DNA of 64,000 nucleotides from positions 46,179,065 to 46,243,064 of the forward strand of contig OZ010599.1 in assembly GCA_963932145.1 (NCBI GenBank), written 5' to 3'. The stretch comes from Acanthosepion lycidas (lineage: Eukaryota; Mollusca; Cephalopoda; Sepiida; Sepiidae). Below the pieces are notes generated by a model, which searched no databases, was not told the origin of the DNA, and saw only the letters and a list, made by a program, of their open reading frames with translations. The position numbers and the translations under genes were made by a program. Shown piece by piece: positions 32,428-43,039 of the stretch (positions are counted from its first letter, which is position 1; every line of letters begins with the position of its first letter).

Positions 32428-32470
32428 TTCGTGTGACGTGTTTCATCCCTTTGAACTTCTTCAGACTAAA
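32428..32470 (-). ncRNA. hammerhead-ribozyme-like motif (Penelope 3' end)
   Basis: On the minus strand: CTGAAGA, a weak stem II (AGTTC-AAA-GGGAT), GAAA, then CACGTC, giving the CUGANGA and GAAA boxes and a GUC triplet. The stem II pairing has partly decayed. Confidence 0.55.
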
Positions 32471-32675
32471 TTCATGGTTACATTGATGCGATTAATGAAC
32501 AAAAGAGAAAGACTGAAAATTTTTTAATTTTAAATCATTTTTTTTTTAATATGAGTTTTGAATAAATAATCAAACCGATATTATTTAGATTCTTTTTTCT
32601 TTTTGTTTATGTGTCTATCACTTTTGTTATTAAATATTCCACATTGTGATAATAGAAGATCTACCAAGAAAGGTA

Positions 32676-32777
32676 TTAGGTTGGTGCAAAAATAATGACG
32701 TAATAATGTCGTTTTTTGACCTATTTTTAACGTCAAAAAAACGACATTATTACGTCATTATTTTTGCACCAACCTAA
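32676..32777. mobile_element. mariner MITE (MADE1-like), 102 bp
   Basis: TTAGGTTGGTGCAAAAATAA and its inverted copy bound a near-perfect palindrome with TGACGTAATAATGTCG arms and a short centre (CCTATTTTTAA). TA duplicates are at 32674-32675 and 32778-32779. It interrupts the Penelope-like element and is therefore younger. Confidence 0.95.
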
Positions 32778-33094
32778 TAAAATATTGTAAGAAACTAGAC
32801 ACAAATTTACTGTGAATGATCTAGTGATTAAAGCACTTTCTATACATTTTCGTCTTAGTAAATTGTTCTCTTTTAAATAATGTAGCTTTTTTAAAATAAA
32901 AATTGTAGTCTTTCTTGTTACGGTGTGTAATTAATGCATTTAATGTGTTATTATGTAAAAGATCCTTTTTGTGTCCATATAATCTTTTATTTAAATTCCT
33001 TGAGGTTTCTCCGATGTATTCCTTATAGCATTTATTACGGGTAATATATTCTGCTCCCTTGTAGTTGTCATAGAGTCAACGTAAGCATAAATTC

Positions 33095-33131
33095 CCTACG
33101 ATGAAGTCCTAAAGGCCAAAACGCGTCACAT
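33095..33131 (+). ncRNA. hammerhead-ribozyme-like motif (Penelope opposite end)
   Basis: On the plus strand: CGATGA, stem II AGTCC-TAA-AGGCC, AAAA, then CGCGTCACATG. It is the inverted counterpart of the motif at 32428. The stem is better kept here, while the boxes there are better kept. Confidence 0.5.
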
Positions 33132-33151
33132 GAAAACTTTTTCCACTTTGT

Positions 33152-33193
<42 letters not shown>

Positions 33194-33200
33194 CGCGCTC
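33152..33200. repeat. (TA)n-(TG)n microsatellite
   Basis: It flanks the right end of the Penelope-like element. Confidence 0.9.
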
Positions 33201-35180
33201 GTGTGTATGCGTGTGTGCGCGAACCCACACACTACATTTCGCTATATGGGATTTATTTTCGATTTTTAGTGTTGAAACGAACGCGGCCTATATTCTGTCA
33301 AATACAGTATATAGGGAAGAAATGTGCCTATATCGGTGAATTTATTAATGGATAACTGACTAGCGTTTTTTTGTTTTTTTTTTTTTCATATAAAAGCAAA
33401 CAAACCAATAAAATAAACATTGCAAAGTTGATTTTTCATGGAATGTATTTGAAATAAAAGAGTTTGTACAAATGCGACTAAAAGAATTCCCGATAAAAAG
33501 AGGAAGAACTTCTCCTTTTTCTCTCCATACACGATTGCACAGAACTCATTTTTCTATTCACTGAAATCTGTAACGTTCAATCTTTATTGCTTGATTCAAA
33601 ATGCGTCTACTAAAAGTCGTGTTCATTTTTCTTTTCAGCCAACAAAGATTCTTTGAGTAAATCTTTTGACAAAAACCAGATCCGATGAAAAGCGTCGTCA
33701 ATATCAGGAACTGAGACCGTAAAGAAGCTTCTAGGACAAAATCTCCGGGTTTTTCAGGAATTCTTAAAAATATTTTTAACGTGTGCTTTTTTTTTTTTTT
33801 TTCACTGCATTTAACAAAGATGAAAAAGTGTGCAGAACGAATCAATGAAAAGAACGAGAGAGAAAGTAGATGATAAGAAGAGAAAAAGAGAAGTTGCATT
33901 TCAAGAAAATGAAAGAGAAAACCGTGTAAAAGAGAAAGAAGAAAACGAAATAATTAGAATAGAAGAGATGGAAATAGAAATGAAGGAAAGTGGCGAATAA
34001 AATAGTAGCAAAAATGAAAAGAAAAATAAGTAAATAAAAAAGATGAGCAAATATAATCATTATCGTCGTCGTTGTTGTTCATGATGGAGTATAATGGGAC
34101 TCGACTGTGATAATGGAGATCATCATTTTGACTATGATAATGATTGCAGAATTAAAAAATGAGTTTCGGAGAAGTTTAAAAGAGAAATTATTTTATTAAT
34201 GACAACGAATTTGGTAGAGAAGATGTAAGAAATACGAAGAAATGAACGAAGTACAGACGAAAATAAATAAAAACAAGGATGGGTCATGTCGGTAATTGTA
34301 GACATCGGAAAATGATAAACGAGTGAATAAATGGTGGAAATCTAAGAAAAAGAAGAAAAATAATGTCTTGTTATAATCATTAATGATTGACTTAAAGAAA
34401 AAGAAAAAGAAAAAAACTGCATTTGACTAAATTACCGAAAAGTTTGATGTAAAATAGACTGTAATTAATTCAGACAAATAATTGTAGCGTTGTTGTTTTA
34501 GTATTGGAGAATCAGTTTTTAGTTCCTCAAATGGCCATGGTTAAAAAATCTTCGTTTTCAGTAAAAAAAAAAAAAAATACAGCCTTTCTTTCGTATTATT
34601 ACTGAATAAAGAAATACCTACTATAATACTAGGTATGTATTTATTGCATTATTTACGAGAATTGACTTTTCTCTGTTATAACAGGAAAATAATTGCAAAA
34701 TCAACCCAAATTATGCTTTCCCAAAAGAAAGAAAAGGAGAAAAAGTTAAGTATCTTGTAGATCACTTTCACTGTCAAAATTAGCCTTTCAGTACATCACG
34801 CGGCATCAACATAAAGTTAAATCTCATGTTTGACTAATCTATATACATATTGTTGTCAAATGAACCAGTGTAGAACACGCTGTTTTTTGTTTGTTTGTTT
34901 TTTTTTTAACCAAAATCAGTCTTTATAATTGGGAGATAGGTTATGAGTCAAATGTATTGATCTAAAAGGAGGTATTTTTCATAATTACAATTCCGCATCT
35001 TATTATAAAGTCTATTTACTCGTTCTCTTTTCTTTCGTCACGTTTGACAGTTAACCTTCTACATTGAATCAAAAATGTTTATAGTTTATATACACTGTAT
35101 GTAACAGCAAAATTGTCCAAATCATTTAACAGCATAATTGTCCATTCCACAAAATGTTTAATATCTAAAAAAAACACTAA
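33201..35180. other. no recognised feature
   Basis: AT-rich sequence with an A/G-biased stretch (33840-34060) whose complement gives 113- and 72-codon minus frames of low complexity. No family was recognised. Confidence 0.4.
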
Positions 35181-35199
35181 ACTAATTGAGTTTCTTTTT

Positions 35200-35735
35200 T
35201 CCAGGCTTTCAGATAAAGCGTTTGGCCATCTTGACACCATTTGTCGTAAGAATCACTGAAAAGCCCTTTGAAAGCTAGAAAGAGAATATGTTAAAATCGT
35301 TTTGTGTCAGCCCTACTATGTCTTCTCAGTTGAGCAATGGTGAGAGGAAAAATATTCATCCGTTCAGTAATGGTACCAACATTCATAGTCTGGCTTCCAT
35401 CTTCAAAGTCCATTCAACGGCCATCAAGAGAATTGTGAATAAGTTTTAAAAAGAGGGAACAGTAGAGAGGAAAACTGGATCAGGAGGTCACAACATAAAG
35501 AAGGATCATCGTTTCAACTTAGAGCTTAGAAAAGATCTAACTCAATCCATAAGTCGTTTGGCACGTGAGAGAGTAGTTTCAGCTATGACAGTCCAAAGAG
35601 CATTGAAAAGACTTGAAAATGAAATCGTACGTGAAACCTATGAGGTAACCTGTTACTCCAGGACAGAAAGTTAGAAAGTTAGAGAGAGCGAGGATCATGT
35701 TGAATAAGTTGGAAAATCATCCTGGAATAATATAT
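35200..35735 (+). mobile_element. decayed Tc1/mariner transposase
   Basis: A plus-strand frame gives IFKVHSTAIKRIVNKF, a stop, then KEGTVERKTGSGGHNIKKDH, RFNLELRKDLTQSISRLARE and VVSAMTVQRALKRLE. A later frame has a PGQKVRKLERARIMLNKLEN-like run. This is the helix-turn-helix region (V-x-x-I-V-N-K-F, G-T-V-x-R-K-x-G-S-G, T-V-x-R-A-L) of a Tc1/mariner-superfamily transposase. The catalytic half and both termini are missing. It is distinct from the families at 8830 and 43040. Confidence 0.6.
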
Positions 35736-35739
35736 ATAT

Positions 35740-36677
35740 ATTTGAACTTTATTTCAGTCCTTCATGAGTTTCCGATCCTTAGCTCTGATTAATTAATGAT
35801 GAACGTGTCATTTTCGTTTATGAACGTTTTCATCACAATTCTTCTGTTAAGCTTGGAGAGGAATTATACATTCTTATCGCTCAAAATAGAGTCCAATAGT
35901 GTTATAAAAACCTCGGAAAATTCCGGTAAGATATCTTAAATCATTTGTTCAGTTGGATAATTTTGCTATTACTCGATTTGGACACGATACACCCTTAAAA
36001 AAACTGCTTCTACATACTGTAAATAAACCATTTGCAAAAAAGAAACTCGATTCAATTTACAAAGATTTTACGTTATTCCATTCTTCAAACAATCAAAGGA
36101 AAGTTAAAATGTTTTTCACGGTTCTGGTCTTCAGAATAAACTGTGGTGCCAGAATCTCATTAAACATGTAGTCACACAGATGATCCTATACGAAGAAAAC
36201 CTTTCTAAACTGCTTTATTCTTTGTTACGGTTACGAACGTCTCTAAGTTTCTGCTCTTCAAGGGTTTTACTCTAAAATATCAAATTAATTGTTAAGGCAT
36301 GATAGAATGTTGGAAAATTCTACATTCTTTAATCAAGCAACGGAAATTTATGCCAATTATAGAGTCATCAATAATTTAAAATCGTAGACTATCTGAAAAA
36401 CTGTGTAACGGTTGAAAAAGAGTTGGATGTAAAACAGTAAGCAATGGTCCGGGATGCGGATGAACGAAACTTTTTGCACACCTATTCAAGATAGAGATAT
36501 TATAAGCGTCAATATAAGGTCGTGTGAAAGTTTCAGAGAAATAGACAGAAAGAATATGAACAAAGATTATAAAGAAAAATAGCGAAAAAATTCGGAGAAA
36601 AAAATATGAATAGTCAAAAACTTTAAAAAATTGAAGAAATAGGGTAAAGAAAGGAGTTAAGGACGCCAACAAGAAAA

Positions 36678-36714
<37 letters not shown>

Positions 36715-37080
36715 AAGAATGTGTGTAAAAGAGAGAGTGTTCGTAATAGAGACATAGAGAAAGAGAGAGTCTGAGTGTGAGGGATACAGAGAAAGAGAGA
36801 ATGAGTGCATTAATTAGTGAGAGGGAGAGAAACAGTAAGATAAAATATATATCATCGTCGTTGTTGACGGAACTCGTTGCCGAGTATTGGGGTGTTCATC
36901 GATATTGCTTTCTGTGTGAAACGAGTCCTATGTTGGATCTGAAAAGATGTCCGCAGCCACCCCTAGTAGGGTTCAAGTGATGAATAGCTCTGACATTTCT
37001 TGGGGTCTAGATACATGTGTGTCTGTGTGTCAAAGCGAAACTTTCTTTACAGTATGCTTGCGTTTGTGATTTTGTTGCCT
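35740..37080. other. no recognised feature
   Basis: It holds an A/G-biased stretch (36540-36840) with (GT)n and (GA)n runs, whose complement yields a 144-codon minus frame of low complexity. A more complex patch at 36860-36980 matches nothing known to me. Confidence 0.4.
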
Positions 37081-37085
37081 ATGTA

Positions 37086-37087
<2 letters not shown>

Positions 37088-37141
<54 letters not shown>
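37088..37141. repeat. (TA)n microsatellite
   Basis: A 53-base TA run next to the Penelope-like tail. Confidence 0.95.
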
Positions 37142-37330
37142 GCATGATTCATTAAAAACAACAGACAAGGTACTACGATTAAGCTTTTTATTTAATTTTT
37201 CTTGTGTTCGAACAAGTGTTTTTATTTTTGGACATAGGGTGTGTAGAAACTGTCCAAATGTTCTATAATTCCGGTCGCTTTCGGCTATACTTTTAGTCAT
37301 TATTCATATACTTGTATTTTGATTGGTCAT
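37142..37330 (-). mobile_element. Penelope-like element 3' end
   Basis: The reverse complement carries GACAGTTTCTACACACCC, TTCGAACACAAGAAAAATT and AATAAAAAGCTTAATCG in the order seen at 1390-1565 downstream of a GIY-YIG fragment. Ahead of this block lies AATAATGACTAAAAG with TAGCCGAAAGCGACC, a probable decayed hammerhead core. No coding part remains. Confidence 0.55.
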
Positions 37331-37501
37331 TGCAGCCTATGTAAAAGCGTTCCACTAGCGAGAAGTGTTTGGTCGATTTGAACCTTTTAAAACCCTTTAT
37401 CCTACATTCAATTCCACTTGATAAGACACCAGAAGTGTTGAAACGAAATGGTTATTTTAGTAGTGATTTTATAACATATTTATGTTATAACTTTCGAATA
37501 A

Positions 37502-37557
<56 letters not shown>

Positions 37558-37741
37558 TAGTTATGTAATGGCTTCTGTTGATGGGCATCTTTTTGACCTG
37601 AGAGTTGTTATTTAAACTCATGGATTTTACATGAAGTTGCAATGGATGACATACTTTTTATTAAATAAATCCGCCAAAAATAACTTATGCAAGACCGGGT
37701 GTGTGTGTGTGTGTATGTGTGAATGAGAGGGAGAGAGAATG

Positions 37742-37795
<54 letters not shown>

Positions 37796-37928
37796 TAGAT
37801 AGATAGATAGATAGATAATATATATATAACATATATATAAATATTCATTTAAAAATTTATAACATATATATGTTATAAAATCACAAATCTCAAAAATACC
37901 TATTTTGTAACATATATATATATATATA

Positions 37929-37987
<59 letters not shown>

Positions 37988-38278
37988 AATGTGTGTGTGT
38001 AGGAAAAAGATAAAGTAGATTAAAAGCGATGGTAATGAAGCTCACTTGTTGAGAAAGTGGGATGAATTAATTGTTTCAATAAAGAAATAAACGAAAGAAA
38101 ATTTGTAATAAATAGTGTCGTCAATATATGAAAATATGAACATCGAAAAAATGTGAGAAACGAAGAGATTATGCGTGTGGTATTTAATGCACGGATAGAG
38201 ATTTGAAAAGGTGTTAATCCGGCTGATGGCGAGGGGGTGGGGAAAAAAGAAAGAAGAGACAAAATATCGAGAGAAGTT
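37331..38278. other. microsatellite-rich, otherwise unrecognised
   Basis: (TA)n runs at 37506-37553, 37747-37792 and 37911-37981, with GATA at 37793-37817. The sequence between has no recognisable content. Confidence 0.7.
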
Positions 38279-38281
38279 AGA

Positions 38282-38544
38282 ATCCTGACATTATTTTACA
38301 AAGAAAGAAAGAAAGAAAGAAAGCTGACCAAAATATTTTCATTTTACTGCATAAAAAGGAAATAAAGGAAGAAAATGTCATTTTTCTGCAAAAGAAAGAA
38401 AAAAGAAAGAAAGAAACGAAGCAAGCAAGCAAGCAAGAAATAAATAAAGAAAGAAAGAAAGAAAGAAAGAAAGCTGACCAAAATACTTTCATCGTTTTAC
38501 TGCATAAAAAGGAAATAAAAGAAGAAAATGTCATTTTTCTGCAA

Positions 38545-38584
<40 letters not shown>

Positions 38585-38590
38585 AAAACT
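38282..38590. repeat. (GAAA)n tract with a ~151-bp tandem duplication
   Basis: The block GCTGACCAAAATA...TGTCATTTTTCTGCAAAAG occurs at 38322 and again 151 bases later, within GAAA repeats. The 125-codon minus frame is an artefact of this. Confidence 0.9.
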
Positions 38591-39049
38591 TATAGCTATG
38601 AGTAATTTGACTTAAAGACACAGGAAAACTTAACCTTATACAGGAACAAGCCATTCTTGGTATATTCTCCTTCGGGGTCCGAGTGGAATTTGGCTCTTAG
38701 CCTGACGCCTTCGTTGCAGTCACAACTCTTCCCCAATCTCATTGTTCGTTGCGAGGAAAATGACGCAGGTTGGCAGAATGACTCACCGCCAACATATGCG
38801 CGAAATTTGAATAATGCTCAATGAAAATTGACCCAAACGAGATACCTCCCTAACAACACCGACAGAAGCAACAACAAACAACAAACGCCACGTAAAATGG
38901 AGGAATAACGTTAAAAAGAAAAGAAAAACAAAGTGAGGAAAGTCCAACAAAGAAAGCATCTGTTTGTTCTTTCATGGCTTTAAGACTTTTATAGCTCAAT
39001 GGAATTTACTACTCAGATTGTTTCAATCTCTTCATGAAATATATTTTCA

Positions 39050-39094
<45 letters not shown>

Positions 39095-39314
39095 TCTTTA
39101 CTGTCCTTCATTATCATATCTTTTAAGTTTAGTCTGTTTTTCCTTAATTTTCTGTTAATTATATATCCTTAATTCTAGATTTTAAATTAACTAATGGATT
39201 TTTGTTATTAATTCTAAAATTTATGCAAATAGAATTATATGTCTGTTATTAATTCTCTATTGTCACACTTCTTTTACCATGGTTATAATGACCGTTCCTG
39301 TTTTTTTATTTGCC

Positions 39315-39347
<33 letters not shown>

Positions 39348-39545
39348 TACTACTATTATTATTATTATTATTGACATCATTATCGATAATCGAACGCAGA
39401 GAAATTGGCGAATTGTCAGGCCAGATTCGAAAGGGTTGATTATTGTAATTTACCAAACATAGTTTAATCTGATATGAGGCCAGATAATAAAGAGTTGAAA
39501 TATGGGGATAAGAAGATTATGCTGAACCGATCATTCAAGTAGAAA
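38591..39545. other. mostly unrecognised, with (TTA)n runs
   Basis: (TTA)n at 39050-39093 and 39317-39371. At 38765-38805 GCAGGTTGGCAGAATGACTCACCG resembles the start of the tRNA-Lys-derived OK SINE of octopus (GGTTGGCAGAATGGTTAGCAC), but the match is too short to call. Confidence 0.4.
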
Positions 39546-39548
39546 GTT

Positions 39549-39690
39549 GATTGATTGTTTTTTACGCCTTATCAACCCTCGGTATGTTATTTAAAGCCGA
39601 AATATATTTTGGATGGCAAGAATAATTCTTTCTTTTACTTTGCAAATGAATATTGCATTAACAATTGTGGGGGGGGGGAGAATAAAAATG
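39549..39690 (-). mobile_element. SINE tail fragment (ATTGATTG-type)
   Basis: ATTGATTGTTTTTTACGCCTT, ACCCTCGGTATGTTATTTAA and ATATATTTTGGATGGCAAGAATAATTC match the tails at 42145 and 60265, which are attached to minus-oriented tRNA-Arg-like heads. Here the head is missing, and an oppositely oriented SINE of the other tail type follows. Confidence 0.6.
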
Positions 39691-39717
39691 ATTTTTCTAG
39701 AAGAAGAAGAAGAAGAA

Positions 39718-39985
39718 AGGTGGGGTAATGGATAGCCGCTCGGATTGAGTAATCAGAGAGCCGAGTTCCATTACATTCACTTATGTGCTAATACCCTTGG
39801 GAAAAGGTATAAATCCTTTTCTTCTTCCCCCCAGCTATAGGTAAATAGACCGGGTTCTATAGTCTTGGATAGCAACTGGTCTACCGCAGAAAGAAATAGC
39901 AACCTACTGCGGAAAAATCTGCCTCGTCAGTCATGTATCGAAAGATACATGATCGCGTAGGCACATAACTGACTGAGTAGATATC
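39718..39985 (+). mobile_element. tRNA-Arg-derived SINE (OR1/OR2-like)
   Basis: The head reads TGGGGTAATGGATAGCCGCT, CGGATTGAGTAATCAGAGAG, CCGAGTTCCATTACATTC, with A-box TGGGGTAATGGA and a B-box-like GAGTTCCATTACATTC. The body and the ATACATGATCG-AACTGACTGA tail are as in the copy at 43903. Confidence 0.8.
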
Positions 39986-40051
39986 GTTACGGCTGTACTA
40001 CACGGATTTTACAATTTCTTCTATGATGGTTGTCTAGTTAACTTCAAATTT

Positions 40052-40146
40052 CTTAAATTAATCATTGTATAAGTTGTAAGAAATAACTGTAAGCCAGAGA
40101 AATTATATAGGCATTTTCATACAACTTATACAATGGTTAATTTAAG
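40052..40146. repeat. 27-bp inverted repeat, one mismatch, 41-base spacer
   Basis: CTTAAATTAATCATTGTATA+AGTTGTA and its complement TACAACTTATACAATGGTTA+ATTTAAG face each other. It may be a small MITE or a snap-back hairpin; no target duplication was identified. Confidence 0.75.
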
Positions 40147-40147
40147 A

Positions 40148-40290
40148 GAGAGTTCATGTTTGAAAATAAAGTAGACAGTATTCTAACTTTTACGTTCATG
40201 CCCGAATTTAAGTAGACAGTCTTTTAACTTTTGCTTTCATGTTCGAAATTAAGTAGAAATTCTTTTAACTTTTGCAGAATGAGGAGACTT
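40148..40290. repeat. ~45-bp minisatellite, three units
   Basis: Units of the form TTCATGTTCGAAATTAAGTA plus GACAGTCTTTTAACTTTTGC repeat three times with decreasing identity. Confidence 0.75.
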
Positions 40291-40775
40291 TACTGACAAG
40301 TGAAGCAATGGCAATAAAGGAACAGGGTTTGTGAACATAAAATGAAAAAAAATTGTTGTTATTACAAAATGAGAAGCCAGTATGAATATCAAAAACCAGT
40401 GCTTCTTTCAGCCATTGACGAGCAACAAGAACCATCACTGCAGACGTTTATTTATTGCCAGCAACTTGATTGGATAAACGGAGCATTACATCGAAAGTAT
40501 TCTGTTTTGGCTAATAGAAAAGAAGAGCATAGGTTGAAAAATAAACCCAATAAAAATAAGGTCGTTACGATAGAAAGTCCTTCCGTATCCTCCATGCACA
40601 CTAGATTTGGCCCCTGTATTTTTTCATTTGTTTCGATCACTAGCGCATTTCATAAGTAGCAGAACATTTAGAAGCAAAAAAGTTGAAAACAGTTTTTCAA
40701 ATAATTTTCCAGGAAAAAACATATTTCTTTAAACGTGGAATTGCAAATTGGTCTTCCCTTTGAGCTGACTTTTTT
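40291..40775. other. 105-codon open frame of doubtful status
   Basis: A plus frame at 40342-40659 starts MKKNCCYYKMRSQYEYQKPV and has ordinary amino-acid composition, unlike the microsatellite frames around it, but I recognise no domain, splice sites or partner. It is recorded, not called as a gene. Confidence 0.15.
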
Positions 40776-40778
40776 CTT

Positions 40779-40817
40779 CTTGACGTTTCGCACTTTTTAC
40801 GTGAGCATTATCAAAGC
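40779..40817 (-). ncRNA. hammerhead-like motif, decayed
   Basis: The minus strand reads TTTGATAATGCTCAC, GTAAAAA, GTGCGAAACGTC. CAC/GTG can pair as part of stem II, GAAA is intact and GUC follows. The CUGANGA box is altered. No flanking Penelope coding region was seen. Confidence 0.35.
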
Positions 40818-41430
40818 ATAAGTGAGCAAAATCTAAAGAAAAGTAAACATGGCAACTGTGCTTATAAAATAAAAGCAAAATGGAGTTACATAATTTATTG
40901 AGGAGAATAAATAATTTAACGTATTCTTTATTCTCCCATATACAAAATACAAACCATCCTTTCGATTTTAAAACTCTAAAATGGTTAAATTTATTAATCC
41001 TGAAGAATTATTGAAGCAGCTATATCACAATTCAGTTCGATTAATCAAAATGTAGATTTTTATAAGATATCACCTTTACTGGTGAAAATTATTATTAAAT
41101 ACATATCGATTTAACATATTAATAAAGTTTTAATTAAATTTCACATTTTCCTTAACAGTTAAATAATATAAGATTATAATTTATCTTTTTAATTCTAAGC
41201 AGTTACTACTTTCTTTAGATATAGGCGCTTAAATAAATTTAATTTCATCGATTTTTATTTTCCTATGCCAAATCGCCATATTTCTTTTTTATTTTTGCAA
41301 TCTACAAATTTCATTGGTTTGTTCACGGACATATTTTTAAGTTTTATTTTAACTGCTAATTTTTTCAAATTAATCACTGCATTTTTAAAAGGTTTGCATG
41401 ATAACGACTTTTTATTAGATTTTTAATTAA
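40818..41430. other. no recognised feature
   Basis: Very AT-rich unique sequence. Confidence 0.4.
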
Positions 41431-41434
41431 TGTT

Positions 41435-41483
41435 TTGATAATCCGCTCCTTTTTACGTCATGTAAAAAGGAGCGGATTATCAA
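41435..41483. other. perfect 22-bp-arm palindrome with 5-base loop
   Basis: TTGATAATCCGCTCCTTTTT+AC and its exact complement are separated by GTCAT. It is the longest perfect hairpin in the window. No TA duplication or second copy was seen, so it may be a MITE core, a precursor-like hairpin RNA or a recent inversion. Confidence 0.85.
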
Positions 41484-41890
41484 CAAGAAAAATAAACATT
41501 TTCATCATCCCACTGATTTTCACGTATTCCATCTAAGGATAGTTTGATCGGATATTTCGTAGCGATCATTATAATCATTAATATATATATATGCATGTGT
41601 GTGTGTTCGATCGAGAGAGAGAGAGCAAGAAATAGAAAAAGTGAGAATGAATTAAAGTAGTTTGTTGGGATTTTGAAAGCCTGGTGAATCTTTTAATCTG
41701 AAAAAATTAATTTCCTTAAGAAAATAAGTAAAATTTTTCAAAAATTTGAAAATAAAAATTAGCTTTAAAAAATTAAATCAATTTAAAAATGAGTACAATT
41801 TTTTATAATAATTTATGTAATAATAATAATTTATTATAGGAATTTTCACTTCACTTGATGACATTTGATATATTTCATATAAGTTTTTTT
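41484..41890. other. no recognised feature
   Basis: AT-rich sequence with a short (GA)n run at 41614. Confidence 0.4.
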
Positions 41891-41894
41891 TTTT

Positions 41895-42135
41895 TCATTT
41901 CACTGCCAAACAAGGCAATAAAGTCTATAAGACGCCAATGTGAAAGAATAAGACAAAAAATGATTATGAAGGAGAGAGAGAACAATAAAAGAACAGGAAT
42001 TAAGAAGATAGAAGATAACAATTGACATCACATTTAAATTTTTGAAGATCAAAGTTGACTGGAAAGCAAGAAGCTGGAAGAAAATTCCACAAGCGAAAAT
42101 TCAACGATTTATTAATTCTTTTTCGGCTAAGACGT
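41895..42135 (-). mobile_element. 3' tail of a CR1/jockey-like LINE
   Basis: CAAACAAGGCAATAAAGTC, GAACAATAAAAGAACAGG, CATTTAAATTTTTGAAGATC, AAAGTTGACTGGAAAGC and ATTCCACAAGCGAAAA follow each other as in 18700-18900. The last two blocks are the end of the ORF (the W-N-S-L-P to F-P-V-N-F stretch). Confidence 0.7.
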
Positions 42136-42144
42136 AATATTTGA

Positions 42145-42415
42145 TTGATTGATTTCTACGATTTATCAGCCATTTGCAGGTTATTTAAAACCAGAAAATA
42201 TTTTTAGATTGCAATTTTTTTTAGTTAATAATGATTTAATAATACAAGTCTTACTAATTAATTCATAGCTGAGTCGAGAAGACGCGAATTCATACCTTTC
42301 CAAAGTGTATTTGCGCGTAAATGTCTATAAAGAACTCAAGTGCAATTAGAATTCGGCTCTCCGATTAACAATTTCGAACCATTATCTAGTACACCATCAG
42401 CACGTCCAAGTTTAA
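42145..42415 (-). mobile_element. tRNA-Arg-derived SINE, ATTGATTG-tail subfamily
   Basis: The tail TTGATTGATTTCTACGATTT, ATTTGCAGGTTATTTAAAAC lies at the left. The head at the right reads, on the minus strand, GGTGTACTAGATAATGG and GGAGAGCCGAATTCTAATTG, with a body carrying ACATTTACGCGCAAATAC. The same arrangement is seen at 60265-60545 and, inverted, at 54830-55165. Confidence 0.65.
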
Positions 42416-42419
42416 AATA

Positions 42420-43035
42420 CCTGATATTACCATGTGGTCACGCATCTAGATACAGACCAGGCTCGACTTCGTACGGAAACCGGCGTTTCAACGTAAAGTG
42501 GCCGTAAGCCGTAATATTTGAATTGAAATATTTGAAACTGTAAAGAGAGACTTTTCTATTTTATTGTCTTTTTTCTGTTCTCGTTCTCAAATGGATATTT
42601 ATTCTGAGTGATTATTTATTAGCGATTGATATTCCTTTTTTTCCCCACCTAAATCCACTGCAATGTCGTTTTTTTTTCTTAATACATAGTTTTTGATATT
42701 TTTATGCATTATCTGGTTTAATATGTAATAGTCTTTCGTTATTTTCTTTTTCCTCTTGCAATTGTAGTCCTCTCGTCAGAATTAATAGTCTTCAATGCTG
42801 ATTAGTCGCCTTTCTTTCTCAGTGATCTTCACATACTGATGCAGCACCAGCTTCATTATTACTACTACTACTACTATTGCTGTTATTGTTGTTACTACTT
42901 TTAAAATGTCATCTTGTCCCCCACTTTCATTCATTTTTCTCAATTCTTCATACATTGGCGATTCAATGACATCTCGTTGCTGTTGTATTGAGCAGTTTAT
43001 ATTACTTCTAACTTCATACCTGAAGTCAATCTGAA
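42420..43035. other. no recognised feature
   Basis: AT-rich sequence with (TAC)n at 42858-42877. Nothing else. Confidence 0.4.
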
Positions 43036-43039
43036 AAGT

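Larger units (their letters stand above)
32400..33150 (-). mobile_element. Penelope-like element with inverted ends
   Basis: The minus strand reads GAEYITRNKCYKEYIGETSR, NLNKRLYGHKKDLLHNNTLN and ALITHRNKKDYNFYF. This is a GIY-YIG endonuclease with the EYI, YIG and R-x-x-x-H residues. The left end (32404-32475) and the right end (33085-33150) are inverted copies of each other, each with a hammerhead-like motif and AAAGTTTTTCCACTTTGT-like sequence, and (TA)n lies outside both. Such inverted end arrangements are known for 5'-truncated Penelope-like insertions. A 102-bp MITE sits inside at 32676-32777. Confidence 0.85.

Noticed and set aside
38765-38805. tRNA-Lys-derived OK SINE
   Set aside because: Only about 20 bases resemble the family start; the rest does not follow.
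40342-40659. 105-codon plus-strand frame
   Set aside because: Composition is protein-like but there is no domain, homologous copy or splice evidence; chance frames of this length are expected in 64 kb.
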